Positions 1 through 7,319 are shown, counted from the first letter of the stretch. The stretch: DNA of 11,356 nt from Methylomarinum sp. (GCA_013139755.1 WTAG01000308.1:1-11356); one strand, 5' to 3'. Numbers and translations: made by a program. The notes: generated by a model not told the origin, from the sequence alone.

Positions 1-1514
1 TCGGCGGCTAATAACATACGCGCCAGTTTTGGGTCGGTGGGGATTTTAGCTAATTGCCTACCCATAGGGGTGATTTTCCCCTCTTTATCTAAGGCATTCA
101 CCTCATGTAATGAGTTTTTACCATCCCGAATCATTTTGTCTTCAGGTGGCTCAACAAAAGGAAAATCTTCTATATCACCTAATTTTAAAGAGGTCATCTG
201 TAAAATAACGGATGATAAATTTGTCCTTAAAATTTCAGGTTCGGTAAACTCAGGACGCGCCAAATAATCTTCTTCTGAATATAAGCGAATACATATCCCT
301 TCAGCCACACGACCACATCGCCCTGCTCTTTGGTTAGCACTGGCTTGTGAAATTTTTTCTATCGGTAAGCGTTGAATTTTACTGCGATGACTGTATCGGC
401 TAATACGGGCATGACCGGTATCAATCACACTTCTAATACCTGGAACTGTCAACGAGGTTTCTGCCACATTCGTCGCCAGCACAATGCGTGACTTACCTTG
501 AGGTTTAAAGACTCTTTCTTGCTCACTCACACTTAACTTTGAATACAAAGGAAGAATGTCACAACGCGCTGGGTTATGTTTTTTTAATGATTCCGTGGTT
601 TCTCTAATTTCTCGCTCACCATTAAGAAAAATTAGAATATCCCCCGGTAAATCACGATGCAATTCATCAACTGCATCAACAATCCCCTGTTGTAAATCAG
701 CTGAAGTTTCATCATCCTCTTCAATTAATTCAATCGGTCGGTAACGCATTTCCACAGGATATGTACGCCCTGATACATTGATAATAGGCGCATCACTAAA
801 GTGTTTGGAAAAACGTTCTGGATCAATGGTCGCTGAAGTAATAATCAACTTTAAATCAGGACGCTTGGGCAATAGCCAGCGCATATAACCCAATAAGAAA
901 TCAATATTTAAACTACGCTCATGCGCTTCATCAATGATGATGGTGTCATATTGATTAAGATAGGGATCATTTTGTGATTCTGCCAATAAAATCCCATCGG
1001 TCATTAGCTTAACTAATGATCTATCATGGGTTTTATCTAGGAAACGAACTTTATAACCAACCGACTCCCCTAATTTTTGCCCTAACTCTTCGGCAATTCT
1101 GTCGGCGACGGTACGGGCAGCAATTCGTCTAGGCTGAGTATGTCCAATAAAACCAGCAACACCACGCCCAATTTCTAAACAAATTTTAGGTATTTGGGTG
1201 GTTTTACCTGAGCCAGTTTCTCCACATAAAATTAATACTTGGTTTTTCTTAATTAATTCTGCAATTTGATCTTTTTTTGCTGTGACCGGTAAATCTGGAT
1301 AGCTAATAACAGGAACAGTTGTTTTACGGCGATTTCGCTTAGCTATAGCCTGCTCTATTTGCCCACCCAATGCGACTAATTTTGGTTCTGATATCTTGCC
1401 TTTCCTATAATCACTGCGTAATCGATCTAATTGCCGCTTAAAACGTTGCTTATCTACGTTCATACAAGATGACAATTGAGCGGAAAGTTGTTTGATTAAA
1501 TCGAGACTAGGCAT
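1..1514 (-). CDS. hrpA: ATP-dependent RNA helicase HrpA, N-terminal part (runs off left edge)
   Basis: This is a DEAH-box RNA helicase of the HrpA type. In E. coli HrpA unwinds RNA and helps clear stalled ribosomes in the cytoplasm. The frame is open from an ATG at 1514 to base 1, giving 504 residues; E. coli HrpA has about 1300, so roughly 60% lies outside the window. Visible helicase motifs are Walker A GETGSGKT (residues 98-105), the HTQPRR motif Ia just after it, DEAH (195-198, followed by ERSLNIDFLLGYM), SAT (227-229), and motif VI QRAGRCGR (395-402) preceded by ISQASAN. The spacing and flanking words match HrpA closely and distinguish it from the shorter HrpB. The N-terminal 70 residues are basic, as in HrpA. 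The start has only a weak ribosome binding site (GAG about 10 nt upstream). It is transcribed away from the SprA-like gene and shares its upstream region 1515-1660. Confidence 0.95.
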   Translation of the reverse strand, partial: MPSLDLIKQLSAQLSSCMNVDKQRFKRQLDRLRSDYRKGKISEPKLVALGGQIEQAIAKRNRRKTTVPVISYPDLPVTAKKDQIAELIKKNQVLILCGETGSGKTTQIPKICLEIGRGVAGFIGHTQPRRIAARTVADRIAEELGQKLGESVGYKVRFLDKTHDRSLVKLMTDGILLAESQNDPYLNQYDTIIIDEAHERSLNIDFLLGYMRWLLPKRPDLKLIITSATIDPERFSKHFSDAPIINVSGRTYPVEMRYRPIELIEEDDETSADLQQGIVDAVDELHRDLPGDILIFLNGEREIRETTESLKKHNPARCDILPLYSKLSVSEQERVFKPQGKSRIVLATNVAETSLTVPGIRSVIDTGHARISRYSHRSKIQRLPIEKISQASANQRAGRCGRVAEGICIRLYSEEDYLARPEFTEPEILRTNLSSVILQMTSLKLGDIEDFPFVEPPEDKMIRDGKNSLHEVNALDKEGKITPMGRQLAKIPTDPKLARMLLAA

Positions 1515-1660
1515 TAAAGAAACTCAAGCAAATAGGCGTATTATAACCTCACTGGTTTATCACGACCTCTAAGAAATGAAGTATTGTTTTGAAATAGTTG
1601 AACTTTATAGGTATATTTACTTCTAAATTTGACTTATCTCTATCTATTTAAGCAACTGCA

Positions 1661-2290
1661 ATGCTAACTTCAGTCTCAGGCTTTCAATCGGGAATACAAG
1701 GGAGAGATTCTTCGCAGCATAGTTTCGCCTATAAAAACAACCAAACTGAAGATTTAAAAAAAACCAGTACTGATAATACACTTAAGTCTGAATCATCAAA
1801 ACTGCAACAGAAAGCTCTTGAAGAGCTCAGTAAAGCAGAACAAGCAACTGTCCAGAAATTAAAAAACCGCGATAATGAAGTTAAAGCTCATGAGCAGGCA
1901 CATTTAAGTGCCGCAGGTGGAATTGCTACTGGTGGTGCCAGCTTCAGTTACACATCTGGGCCTGATGGAGTGCGTTATGCGACAGGTGGTGAAGTTAGTA
2001 TAGATACATCCCCCGTACATGGAGACCCCGCAGCAACCTTAAGAAAAGCCGATATCATTCGGCGAGCAGCATTGGCTCCTGCCTCACCATCAGCCCAGGA
2101 TCAATCTGTTGCAAATAGTGCTTCAACAATGGCATCAAAAGCCAGAGCCGAATTAATTCAACAAGAACAAGAAACACCCACAGCTGATAAAAACAAAAAA
2201 ACGGAAGACAACAATGATCAATCAAGCAACAACCAGATCAGCAATGATGCCAGTGCGATTACCGGCGCTCTGATTGATATTGCTGTTTAA
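1661..2290 (+). CDS. SprA-family putative zinc metallopeptidase
   Basis: This 209-residue protein carries a conserved core at residues 70-165 typical of the SprA-related putative metalloprotease family (Pfam name from memory). The core contains the zincin-type signature HEQAH (residues 77-81; H-E-x-x-H) followed by a glycine-rich stretch (AAGGIATGGASFSYTSGPDG) and GGEVSID, whose Glu111 could be a third metal ligand (inference). The C-terminal half of the core has a helical ADIIRRAALAPASPSAQD segment. The N-terminal 60 and C-terminal 40 residues are rich in Ser, Gln, Asn and Lys and look disordered. No signal peptide or membrane segment is seen, so it is probably cytoplasmic or non-classically exported. 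The substrate is unknown. The start ATG has no clear Shine-Dalgarno sequence. It is divergent from hrpA, and its stop lies 2 nt from the convergent metallophosphoesterase stop with no terminator between them. Confidence 0.8.
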   Translation: MLTSVSGFQSGIQGRDSSQHSFAYKNNQTEDLKKTSTDNTLKSESSKLQQKALEELSKAEQATVQKLKNRDNEVKAHEQAHLSAAGGIATGGASFSYTSGPDGVRYATGGEVSIDTSPVHGDPAATLRKADIIRRAALAPASPSAQDQSVANSASTMASKARAELIQQEQETPTADKNKKTEDNNDQSSNNQISNDASAITGALIDIAV

Positions 2291-2292
2291 TA

Positions 2293-3021
2293 CTAAATAT
2301 CAACAACCAAATTAGGGTTGAATGTATCAACCACTTTTCTCCCTACATAACCCCGTGGGTTACTTAATATTCTTGCCCCTGCAATTCTATAATCCCCAGG
2401 GCTATGAATATGCCCATGGAACCAGGCATCAATTTCATATTCATGAAACAGGTATTTTAGATCATTACAATAAGCTAGTTTCTTAAGTGCATTTGAAGCG
2501 TCATTCCAGCTCCACTCGGTAGGTGCATGATGGGTAACAACAATAGTTTTACCGTCAAAAGGTTTTTCCAATTCCTCTTCTAACCATTGTTTTGAGACAT
2601 AATGAAGCTTAGAAAAAAAGATTTGATTAAATGCTTCATCATTAAATGTTATTTTTCTAAAATCATTTAATGACTTACCTACAGCTACTGCTTTTTCATC
2701 GCCTTCCACATAAAGATCCGTCCATAAACTACAACCAAGAAAGCGAATACCTTTATAAATAAAGGTATTATTTTCTAAGAAACAAACATTACTTCCTGCA
2801 CATTCTGCCTTTATTGTTTGCAATACTTCATTATATTCACAGCCATAAAACTCATGATTTCCAGCCACATAAATAACCGGTTTATCTAGTGTTTTAAGCC
2901 AATCCAAACCTTGCTTAAAGATACCAATATCACCTGCCGCTACTATTAATTCAGCATCATTATCCGGTGCGCTTAAAGCACCAAATTCCAAGTGAATATC
3001 AGAAAAATAATTTATCCTCAC
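2293..3021 (-). CDS. Calcineurin-like metallophosphoesterase
   Basis: This 242-residue cytoplasmic protein is of the calcineurin-like metallophosphoesterase superfamily. All five blocks of the two-metal site are present: DxH at the N-terminus (D8, H10), GD (G30, D31), GNHE (54-57), the single His block THHAP (H164 or H165) and GHIH (203-206). No signal peptide or membrane segment is present, so it should act on an intracellular phosphoester. The residue pattern does not identify the substrate; single-domain relatives include nucleotide and general phosphodiesterases. The start codon is GTG (3021-3019), directly before AGGATAAAT, with AGAG about 7 nt upstream. The DxH motif begins only 7 residues in, so no later start is possible. 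It converges with the SprA-like gene and is divergent from ispG, so it is probably transcribed alone from the 3022-3207 region. Confidence 0.88.
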   Translation of the reverse strand: MRINYFSDIHLEFGALSAPDNDAELIVAAGDIGIFKQGLDWLKTLDKPVIYVAGNHEFYGCEYNEVLQTIKAECAGSNVCFLENNTFIYKGIRFLGCSLWTDLYVEGDEKAVAVGKSLNDFRKITFNDEAFNQIFFSKLHYVSKQWLEEELEKPFDGKTIVVTHHAPTEWSWNDASNALKKLAYCNDLKYLFHEYEIDAWFHGHIHSPGDYRIAGARILSNPRGYVGRKVVDTFNPNLVVDI

Positions 3022-3207
3022 AATTTAACTCTTATGTCTAATCCGTATGGAGTATAATTATTCAGTATAACATCTTTGTCATATAACAAGCTTATAGCTT
3101 AGGAAGCTGAAGTAAATAACACCCAAATTAACATGGTTTTTCTGGATGTTTTTTAGTAGCAGTTCCTTAGATTAAGATTATCTCTATTCAATTCAGAAAA
3201 CATTATC

Positions 3208-4428
3208 ATGTCAATTAGCCCTAGAAAACAAACAAGCCAAGTCATGGTTGGCGATATTAAAGTCGGTGGCGGCGCACCTATCGTTGTGCAATCAATGACC
3301 AACACAGATACAGCTGACATTGCTGGATCCGTTAAACAAATAATGGAGCTGTCCACTGCTGGCTCTGAACTGGTTAGAGTCACCGTTAATTCTGAAGAGG
3401 CTGCTAAAGCAGTTCCTGAAATTCACAACCAACTCATTCAAAAAGGTTTTTCAGTGCCTATCGTGGGTGACTTTCATTTTAATGGCCATAAACTATTAGA
3501 AAAATACCCTGCTTGTGCAGAAGCATTAGCTAAATACAGAATCAACCCTGGTAATGTGGGACGTGGTAAAAACCGTGACCCTCAATTCCAGCAAATGATT
3601 GAATTTGCTTGCCAATATAACAAACCTGTTCGCATTGGTGTTAACGGCGGCAGTCTTGATCAATCTGTGTTAATGCGTTTATTAGATGAAAACAGACTAA
3701 AGGACACACCACAAGAACTACCCGCGATTACTCGTGAAGCGATTGTTGTTTCTGCCTTAGAAAGTGCAGCAAAAGCTCAAGAATATGGTTTAGGAGCAGA
3801 CAAAATCATTTTATCCTGCAAAATTAGCAATGTGCAGGAATTAATCAATATTTACCAGGACCTTTCTAGCCGTTGTGATTATGCCTTGCACTTAGGTTTA
3901 ACAGAAGCAGGTATGGGATCTAAAGGTATTGTGTCTTCATCTGCTGCCTTATCTGTATTAATGCAACAAGGTATTGGTGACACGATTCGTATTTCCTTAA
4001 CACCTGAGCCAGGTGGCGCTAGAACAACTGAAGTTGTTGTAGCACAAGAAATATTACAAACTATGGGCTTCCGTTCGTTTACACCAATGGTAATCGCTTG
4101 CCCTGGGTGTGGCAGAACCACCAGTGATTATTTCCAAAAATTAGCTCAAGATATCCAATCTTTTTTACGCGCCCAAATGCCTTCTTGGAAAGTAAAATAC
4201 AAAGGCGTTGAAGAAATGGAAGTCGCGGTGATGGGTTGTGTTGTAAACGGCCCTGGTGAAAGTAAAAATGCCAACATTGGTATTAGCTTACCAGGTACTG
4301 GCGAAAGCCCTGTTGCACCAGTTTATGAAGATGGTGAAAAAACAGTGACTTTAAAAGGCGATAGAATTGCTGAAGAATTTCAGGAATTAGTAGAACGTTA
4401 TATTGAGTCTCACTACGGTACTCATTAA
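3208..4428 (+). CDS. ispG: 4-hydroxy-3-methylbut-2-enyl diphosphate synthase IspG (GcpE)
   Basis: IspG reduces 2-C-methyl-D-erythritol 2,4-cyclodiphosphate to HMBPP in the penultimate step of the MEP isoprenoid pathway. It uses a [4Fe-4S] cluster and flavodoxin or ferredoxin electrons in the cytoplasm. The 406-residue protein starts with the family words [17 protein letters not shown] (19-35) and has the TIM-barrel words [14 protein letters not shown] and HLGLTEAG. The cluster ligands are C298 and C301 in ACPGCGRTT and C344 in [10 protein letters not shown], with the conserved Glu351. It is longer than the roughly 370-residue E. coli enzyme. The extra sequence and the stretch [19 protein letters not shown] recall the longer form common in alpha- and betaproteobacteria. 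It is not beside rodZ or hisS as in enteric bacteria. The ATG lacks a good Shine-Dalgarno sequence (TCAGAAAACATTATC precedes it). A REPIN-like element follows the stop by about 15 nt. Confidence 0.96.
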   Translation: MSISPRKQTSQVMVGDIKVGGGAPIVVQSMTNTDTADIAGSVKQIMELSTAGSELVRVTVNSEEAAKAVPEIHNQLIQKGFSVPIVGDFHFNGHKLLEKYPACAEALAKYRINPGNVGRGKNRDPQFQQMIEFACQYNKPVRIGVNGGSLDQSVLMRLLDENRLKDTPQELPAITREAIVVSALESAAKAQEYGLGADKIILSCKISNVQELINIYQDLSSRCDYALHLGLTEAGMGSKGIVSSSAALSVLMQQGIGDTIRISLTPEPGGARTTEVVVAQEILQTMGFRSFTPMVIACPGCGRTTSDYFQKLAQDIQSFLRAQMPSWKVKYKGVEEMEVAVMGCVVNGPGESKNANIGISLPGTGESPVAPVYEDGEKTVTLKGDRIAEEFQELVERYIESHYGTH

Positions 4429-4442
4429 AAAAATAGAGTGTG

Positions 4443-4507
4443 GGGCGGACTTTAGTCCGCCATTCCTCTTCGTCTTATATTGTAATTCGGCGGACTAAAG
4501 TCCGCCC
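4443..4507. repeat. REPIN-like pair of inverted GGCGGACT palindromes
   Basis: Two 19-base arms, 4443-4461 and 4489-4507, are exact reverse complements of each other and are separated by 27 bases. Each arm is also nearly self-complementary: GGCGGACT, a 2-base centre, then AGTCCGCC. Each can therefore form an 8-bp hairpin alone, or the two can pair into one long 19-bp stem. This is the architecture of REP sequences arranged as an inverted doublet (REPIN), usually mobilised by RAYT (TnpA-REP) transposases encoded elsewhere. None is present here. Its place directly after ispG and before a convergent gene is typical of REP insertions, and it may also act as a transcription barrier for both genes. 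The arms are far more GC-rich than their surroundings. Assignment to a genomic repeat family is inferred because only one doublet is in the window. Confidence 0.75.
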
Positions 4508-4531
4508 AACAATATCATTGACTCAAGCAAT

Positions 4532-4548
4532 TTGGGTGTAATACCCAA
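4532..4548. terminator. Small hairpin downstream of the DUF1097 gene (weak terminator or repeat remnant)
   Basis: TTGGGT and ACCCAA form a 6-bp stem with a 5-base loop, 13 bases beyond the DUF1097 stop on the minus strand. No T-run follows, so it is a poor intrinsic terminator by itself. On the minus strand it reads TAGGTTGGGTATTACACCC, which resembles the GTAGGTTGGGT-type intergenic repeats found in many bacterial genomes (from memory). Confidence 0.3.
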
Positions 4549-4560
4549 CCTACCGAATTA

Positions 4561-5088
4561 TTAATCAGCTACTGTAGTCCATTTAGCAGCTAATTTGCCT
4601 GATGCAATTCCCAAACCAATACCAACAAGTAATGAGAAAGAAATCACAAGCAATGGATTATCCCAAGTAACATTAAGAAGTACTTCAGGAGTTAACATAT
4701 TAGGTGTTTGTAGCAAGTAAGCAAAAGTTGCTGAATAACCAAGTACTGTTGCTGGAATACATGAAAGAACTTTCAAATTCGCAGCAAGACATGAAACGAT
4801 GACTGAAGCACAAACAACAAACCCCGCCATAAAAGGAAAACCAAGCGTTGCATCCGCAGGAATATTAGTCAACTGAACCGCTGCGTACCAAGCCATAGCA
4901 ACACCAAAAACACTACATATTGCTGTATTTTTTGCCGCCTCATCATTACCACCAAGCGCAAAATATGCTGCCCATGAAATAGTTGCCGCCCAGATTAAAA
5001 AAACACCCGCTAACGGACCCACTGCCAAAAATACAGCGGCACCAGCCAATACACCAATACTTACGGAAAGTGCTGTAAGACTATTCAT
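4561..5088 (-). CDS. DUF1097 family inner-membrane protein
   Basis: This 175-residue protein is very hydrophobic, with about five or six predicted membrane segments (roughly 5-25, 27-45, 57-75, 83-102, 108-126 and 145-163) separated by short loops. The sequence character and size match the DUF1097 family, which includes E. coli YcdZ. The family has no established function, and no catalytic motif is visible. The start is well supported: GGAGAT lies 8 nt upstream of the ATG at 5088. The gene lies 168 nt downstream of the hemerythrin stop on the same strand, so co-transcription with HPP-CBS and hemerythrin is possible but not shown. A separate promoter is just as likely. A small solute or ion transport role is a guess only. 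Confidence 0.75.
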   Translation of the reverse strand: MNSLTALSVSIGVLAGAAVFLAVGPLAGVFLIWAATISWAAYFALGGNDEAAKNTAICSVFGVAMAWYAAVQLTNIPADATLGFPFMAGFVVCASVIVSCLAANLKVLSCIPATVLGYSATFAYLLQTPNMLTPEVLLNVTWDNPLLVISFSLLVGIGLGIASGKLAAKWTTVAD

Positions 5089-5256
5089 ATTAATATCTCC
5101 AAAAATTCACCTCATTAATAATTGTTGAGTAGGCTTTGCAGAGAGGCAGTACCACAAAACCTGACATAAATACTGAGTGGGCAAACAAATATAAATCATG
5201 CCGAGCCAAAGTATCTGGCAAATTTAAGCATACCCCAGCAAAATAAGCAAAATGCC
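5089..5256. other. Intergenic spacer between DUF1097 and hemerythrin genes
   Basis: These 168 bases contain the DUF1097 ribosome binding site (GGAG, minus strand, 5097-5100). I could not identify a convincing promoter, terminator hairpin or small ORF with a good start in it. Confidence 0.5.
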
Positions 5257-5679
5257 CTATTCGTTCTCCATGCTCTGCTTAATAAAAGCAGAGGTAACTA
5301 TATCCATAGTTGAAATATGATTCACATACCATTTTGGCCATGCATCTCTAACATAAACAGCTAAATCATCCGGATTATAACTACTTTCCCAAGCGGATAT
5401 AACTAATTCTAATCCGTTTAAAGCATCAATGTGCTCGCCATGATGGCAATGATAGGCGGGAAAATTATATTTTTCCATCATGCCATTCTCTCGCTCAAAA
5501 TGTGCTTTGGTATGTGCCAGCCACTCTTGACATAATGTCGTTATTTTTTCTGAGTCATTCGCAACAATAGCAACATTCACCTGATTAACAATATTTAGTT
5601 CATCGCGATGCACAACATTCATCGCATCCATAGCTACTTGAGGAATATCCTCGCACTCCAATACATTATTACTTTCCAT
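5257..5679 (-). CDS. Hemerythrin domain protein (bacteriohemerythrin-like)
   Basis: This 140-residue single-domain cytoplasmic protein is predicted to bind a di-iron site. The seven expected ligands are present with canonical spacing: H24; H60 and E64 in HFERE; H79 and H83 in HHGEH; and H121 and D126 in HISTMD. Bacteriohemerythrins reversibly bind O2, and some bind NO or deliver O2 to oxygenases (for example in methanotrophs). Which applies here cannot be read from sequence. The first helix reads MNVVHRDELNIVNQV, which differs from the common H-x3-D-x2-H bacteriohemerythrin helix and may indicate a sensing or scavenging subfamily. The start ATG at 5679 is 9 nt after the HPP-CBS gene. Its Shine-Dalgarno sequence (AAGGTG) overlaps that gene's TAA stop, so the two are almost certainly co-transcribed and may be translationally coupled. 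Confidence 0.9.
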   Translation of the reverse strand: MESNNVLECEDIPQVAMDAMNVVHRDELNIVNQVNVAIVANDSEKITTLCQEWLAHTKAHFERENGMMEKYNFPAYHCHHGEHIDALNGLELVISAWESSYNPDDLAVYVRDAWPKWYVNHISTMDIVTSAFIKQSMENE

Positions 5680-5691
5680 TTTTTCACCTTA
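5680..5691 (-). promoter_or_regulatory. Ribosome binding site overlapping the HPP-CBS stop codon
   Basis: On the minus strand the sequence reads TAAGGTGAAAAA just before the hemerythrin ATG. The TAA is the HPP-CBS stop, and AAGGTG, sharing its two As, is the hemerythrin Shine-Dalgarno sequence. Ribosomes ending HPP-CBS would sit on the next gene's start site, which favours coupled synthesis. Confidence 0.75.
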
Positions 5692-6855
5692 TATCTTATA
5701 TCCCAACTGCTCATTGTATAGCGCTGCAATTAAATTTGCCTGGTAAACCATCCCAACTAAGCGTCGCTCTGAGTTAACAATAGGTATTTGCCTATGCCCG
5801 TGAATAGACATTAAAGAAACAAGCTCTACTATATGCGCTGTATCAGGCAAGGTAAGAACCGAGCTGGTCATAATAATACCCACCGCTTCTGGTTTAGATG
5901 ATATTACATCAGCACTACGATGTATAAAAGACCGGAATTTATCCTGAAAACTCTCATAGACATTTAAATCTATACATTTAAAAAAATCGTTCCAGGTAAT
6001 AATACCAATTACGCGTTTTGAACGATCGATAACAGGCATCGCTTTTAGGTTTTTTTTACGCATCAGTTGCCAGGCATCTTCCACTTCCGTGCCAAACTCC
6101 ACTGTTTCAATATCTCTTATCATAATATCTGCACACAAAACATTCCCTTTAATACGTTTAAAAGCATGTTCTTCAACTGAAGATAATAGATGACTAAGAT
6201 CTGCTGGTGTCATATCAATGAATACGTCACTATCCTTCAATGCTGAGCTAAGATCATGCTCAGAAAACCCAACAGAGTGTATGGGTAATGTCATGTTATG
6301 ACGCTGGGAGACAGACTTTTTTATAGGTAAAGGACTAGGGTAATCCCTATCCATTACCCAGCGATTAATGATAATAACCAATATCAACATAGTTAAAACA
6401 TTGATCGCGACTGGAACCAAGACAAAAGAATAACCTAGCGATGTAATTGATGCGCCTGCCATTATGGGAGTTAAGCTGGTTGCAGCGCCTGGAGGATGTA
6501 AACAACGAAGCAACAACATTAAAAGGACTGAGCCCCCTACTGCTGTAGCTGCCGCCGTTGAGGTTTCTGATATATTTAAAGCACAAGCAACACCCACAAA
6601 TGCAGAGACCAATTGTCCACCAACAAATGGCCAAGGTTGTGCTAATGGACTCGCAGGAATAAAAAAAAGAATAATAGCTGATGCTCCCATAGAAGCCACA
6701 ATCATCGGGTAACCTGGCCAGGGAGAAATAACTTTAGTGATTAAAGCAATAAAGAAAATTGAACAAAAACAAGCTAGCAGAGAAATAAACTTAGCTTTAA
6801 ACCCTAAATTAACAGGATCGATTGATAAGTATCTTAAAAAATGAAATATTTTCAT
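5689..6855 (-). CDS. HPP-family membrane protein with two C-terminal CBS domains (putative nitrite/anion channel)
   Basis: The protein has 388 residues from the ATG at 6855. Residues 20-170 hold about four to six hydrophobic segments and the family signature HPPGAA (120-125), preceded by PWPFVGGQLVSA. Residues 235-388 hold two CBS domains: one around DAWQLMRKKNLKAMPVIDRSKR, the second around HIVELVSLMSIHGHRQIPIV. HPP proteins of cyanobacteria and plant chloroplasts transport nitrite. CBS pairs usually bind AMP, ATP or related nucleotides and gate their partner domain. A nucleotide-gated nitrite or anion channel is therefore a reasonable inference, supported by narK and narG nearby. A TTG at 6867 gives a 392-residue alternative. 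Neither start has a recognisable Shine-Dalgarno sequence, and ATG is preferred by codon. The gene shares a 9-nt junction with the hemerythrin gene. A hairpin inverted repeat lies immediately upstream. Confidence 0.87.
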   Translation of the reverse strand: MKIFHFLRYLSIDPVNLGFKAKFISLLACFCSIFFIALITKVISPWPGYPMIVASMGASAIILFFIPASPLAQPWPFVGGQLVSAFVGVACALNISETSTAAATAVGGSVLLMLLLRCLHPPGAATSLTPIMAGASITSLGYSFVLVPVAINVLTMLILVIIINRWVMDRDYPSPLPIKKSVSQRHNMTLPIHSVGFSEHDLSSALKDSDVFIDMTPADLSHLLSSVEEHAFKRIKGNVLCADIMIRDIETVEFGTEVEDAWQLMRKKNLKAMPVIDRSKRVIGIITWNDFFKCIDLNVYESFQDKFRSFIHRSADVISSKPEAVGIIMTSSVLTLPDTAHIVELVSLMSIHGHRQIPIVNSERRLVGMVYQANLIAALYNEQLGYKI

Positions 6856-6867
6856 CACTAAAAACAA

Positions 6868-6894
6868 GGTAAATTACTTTGGTTATAATTTACC
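6868..6894. repeat. 9-bp perfect inverted repeat upstream of HPP-CBS
   Basis: GGTAAATTA (6868-6876) and TAATTTACC (6886-6894) are exact reverse complements around a 9-base spacer. The element ends 12 bases before the HPP-CBS ATG. It could be a dyad operator for a dimeric regulator or a hairpin in the mRNA leader that limits ribosome access. It has no T-run and is not a terminator. Confidence 0.45.
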
Positions 6895-6915
6895 AGTATT
6901 TCATTGCTTTTATGT

Positions 6916-6940
6916 AAAAACTTACCAAGCATCCTTGGTA
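6916..6940 (-). terminator. Intrinsic terminator after rubredoxin
   Basis: On the minus strand TACCAAG and CTTGGTA (7 bp) enclose a 4-base loop and are followed by AGTTTTTAC. It lies 57 nt past the rubredoxin stop and before HPP-CBS, so the two genes are probably separate units, or coupled only by read-through. Confidence 0.6.
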
Positions 6941-6996
6941 TTTGGAAAATTAATGGCTAAAAACACCTCGTCTATCCAGTTTAAACAAGAAACCAG

Positions 6997-7167
6997 CTAA
7001 CCCATTTCAACAAACATATCTTTGATTGCACCACATTCAGGACATTCCCAATCATCAGGCACATCAGCCCAAAAAGTCCCAGGTATAATTCCACTGTCTG
7101 GATCACCTTCTGCTTCATCATAAATATGGCCACAAACTTTACATTTATATTTTTTAAATCCAGACAT
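6997..7167 (-). CDS. Rubredoxin
   Basis: This 56-residue protein is a rubredoxin, a small cytoplasmic one-electron carrier with a single Fe bound by four cysteines. The ligands are in two pairs: C9 and C12 in YKCKVCG, and C42 and C45 in WECPECG. Between them is the conserved [16 protein letters not shown] loop and the aromatic core (Y7, Y16, W33, W40). The length is that of a complete family member. The ATG at 7167 has a good Shine-Dalgarno sequence (AAGGTGG, minus strand, about 5 nt upstream). Partners in other bacteria include rubredoxin reductases, flavodiiron NO/O2 reductases, alkane hydroxylases and peroxide-detoxifying enzymes. None of these is in the window, so its partner is unknown. 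It is divergent from narK and shares the 7168-7365 control region. A hairpin terminator follows. Confidence 0.96.
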   Translation of the reverse strand: MSGFKKYKCKVCGHIYDEAEGDPDSGIIPGTFWADVPDDWECPECGAIKDMFVEMG

Positions 7168-7209
7168 AAAACCACCTTAAAACAATATAAAACACAGAAG
7201 CATCGATCA

Positions 7210-7215
7210 ATTATA
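7210..7215 (-). promoter_or_regulatory. Possible -10 box for rubredoxin
   Basis: On the minus strand TATAAT matches the sigma-70 -10 consensus perfectly, 43 nt upstream of the rubredoxin ATG. No good -35 lies 16-18 nt upstream (TTTTAA at best), so an activator or AT-rich upstream contacts may be needed. Confidence 0.4.
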
Positions 7216-7319
7216 CTCCAAAAAAAAGTCATTTAAAATCACTAAAACAGACAAATTATCATCAAAAAAATAACCATCAAATCCCTTATTACTACTGGTC
7301 TAATTGCTATTAACAGGCG

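Noticed and set aside
37..744. Two short plus-strand ORFs (37-267, 556-744)
   Set aside because: They lie entirely antisense to the well-conserved hrpA coding frame and have no recognisable protein features.
1515..1660. Promoters in the hrpA/SprA-like divergent region
   Set aside because: TTGAAC and TTGACT words are present on the plus strand, but none has a matching -10 box at 16-18 bases.
3128..3156. Possible terminator hairpin (AACAT...ATGTT followed by a T-run) upstream of ispG
   Set aside because: Only a 5-bp AT-rich stem with a large loop, and it lies between divergent genes where a terminator is not expected.
3153..3383. Minus-strand ORF overlapping the ispG start
   Set aside because: Shadow of ispG; no family resemblance and no ribosome binding site.
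6365..6712. ORFs on both strands inside the HPP domain
   Set aside because: Out-of-frame shadows of the HPP-CBS gene, whose frame contains the HPPGAA motif and membrane segments.
6981..7232. Minus-strand 83-residue ORF over the rubredoxin gene
   Set aside because: It is in a different frame from the rubredoxin, which has all four Cys ligands, a good ribosome binding site and family length.
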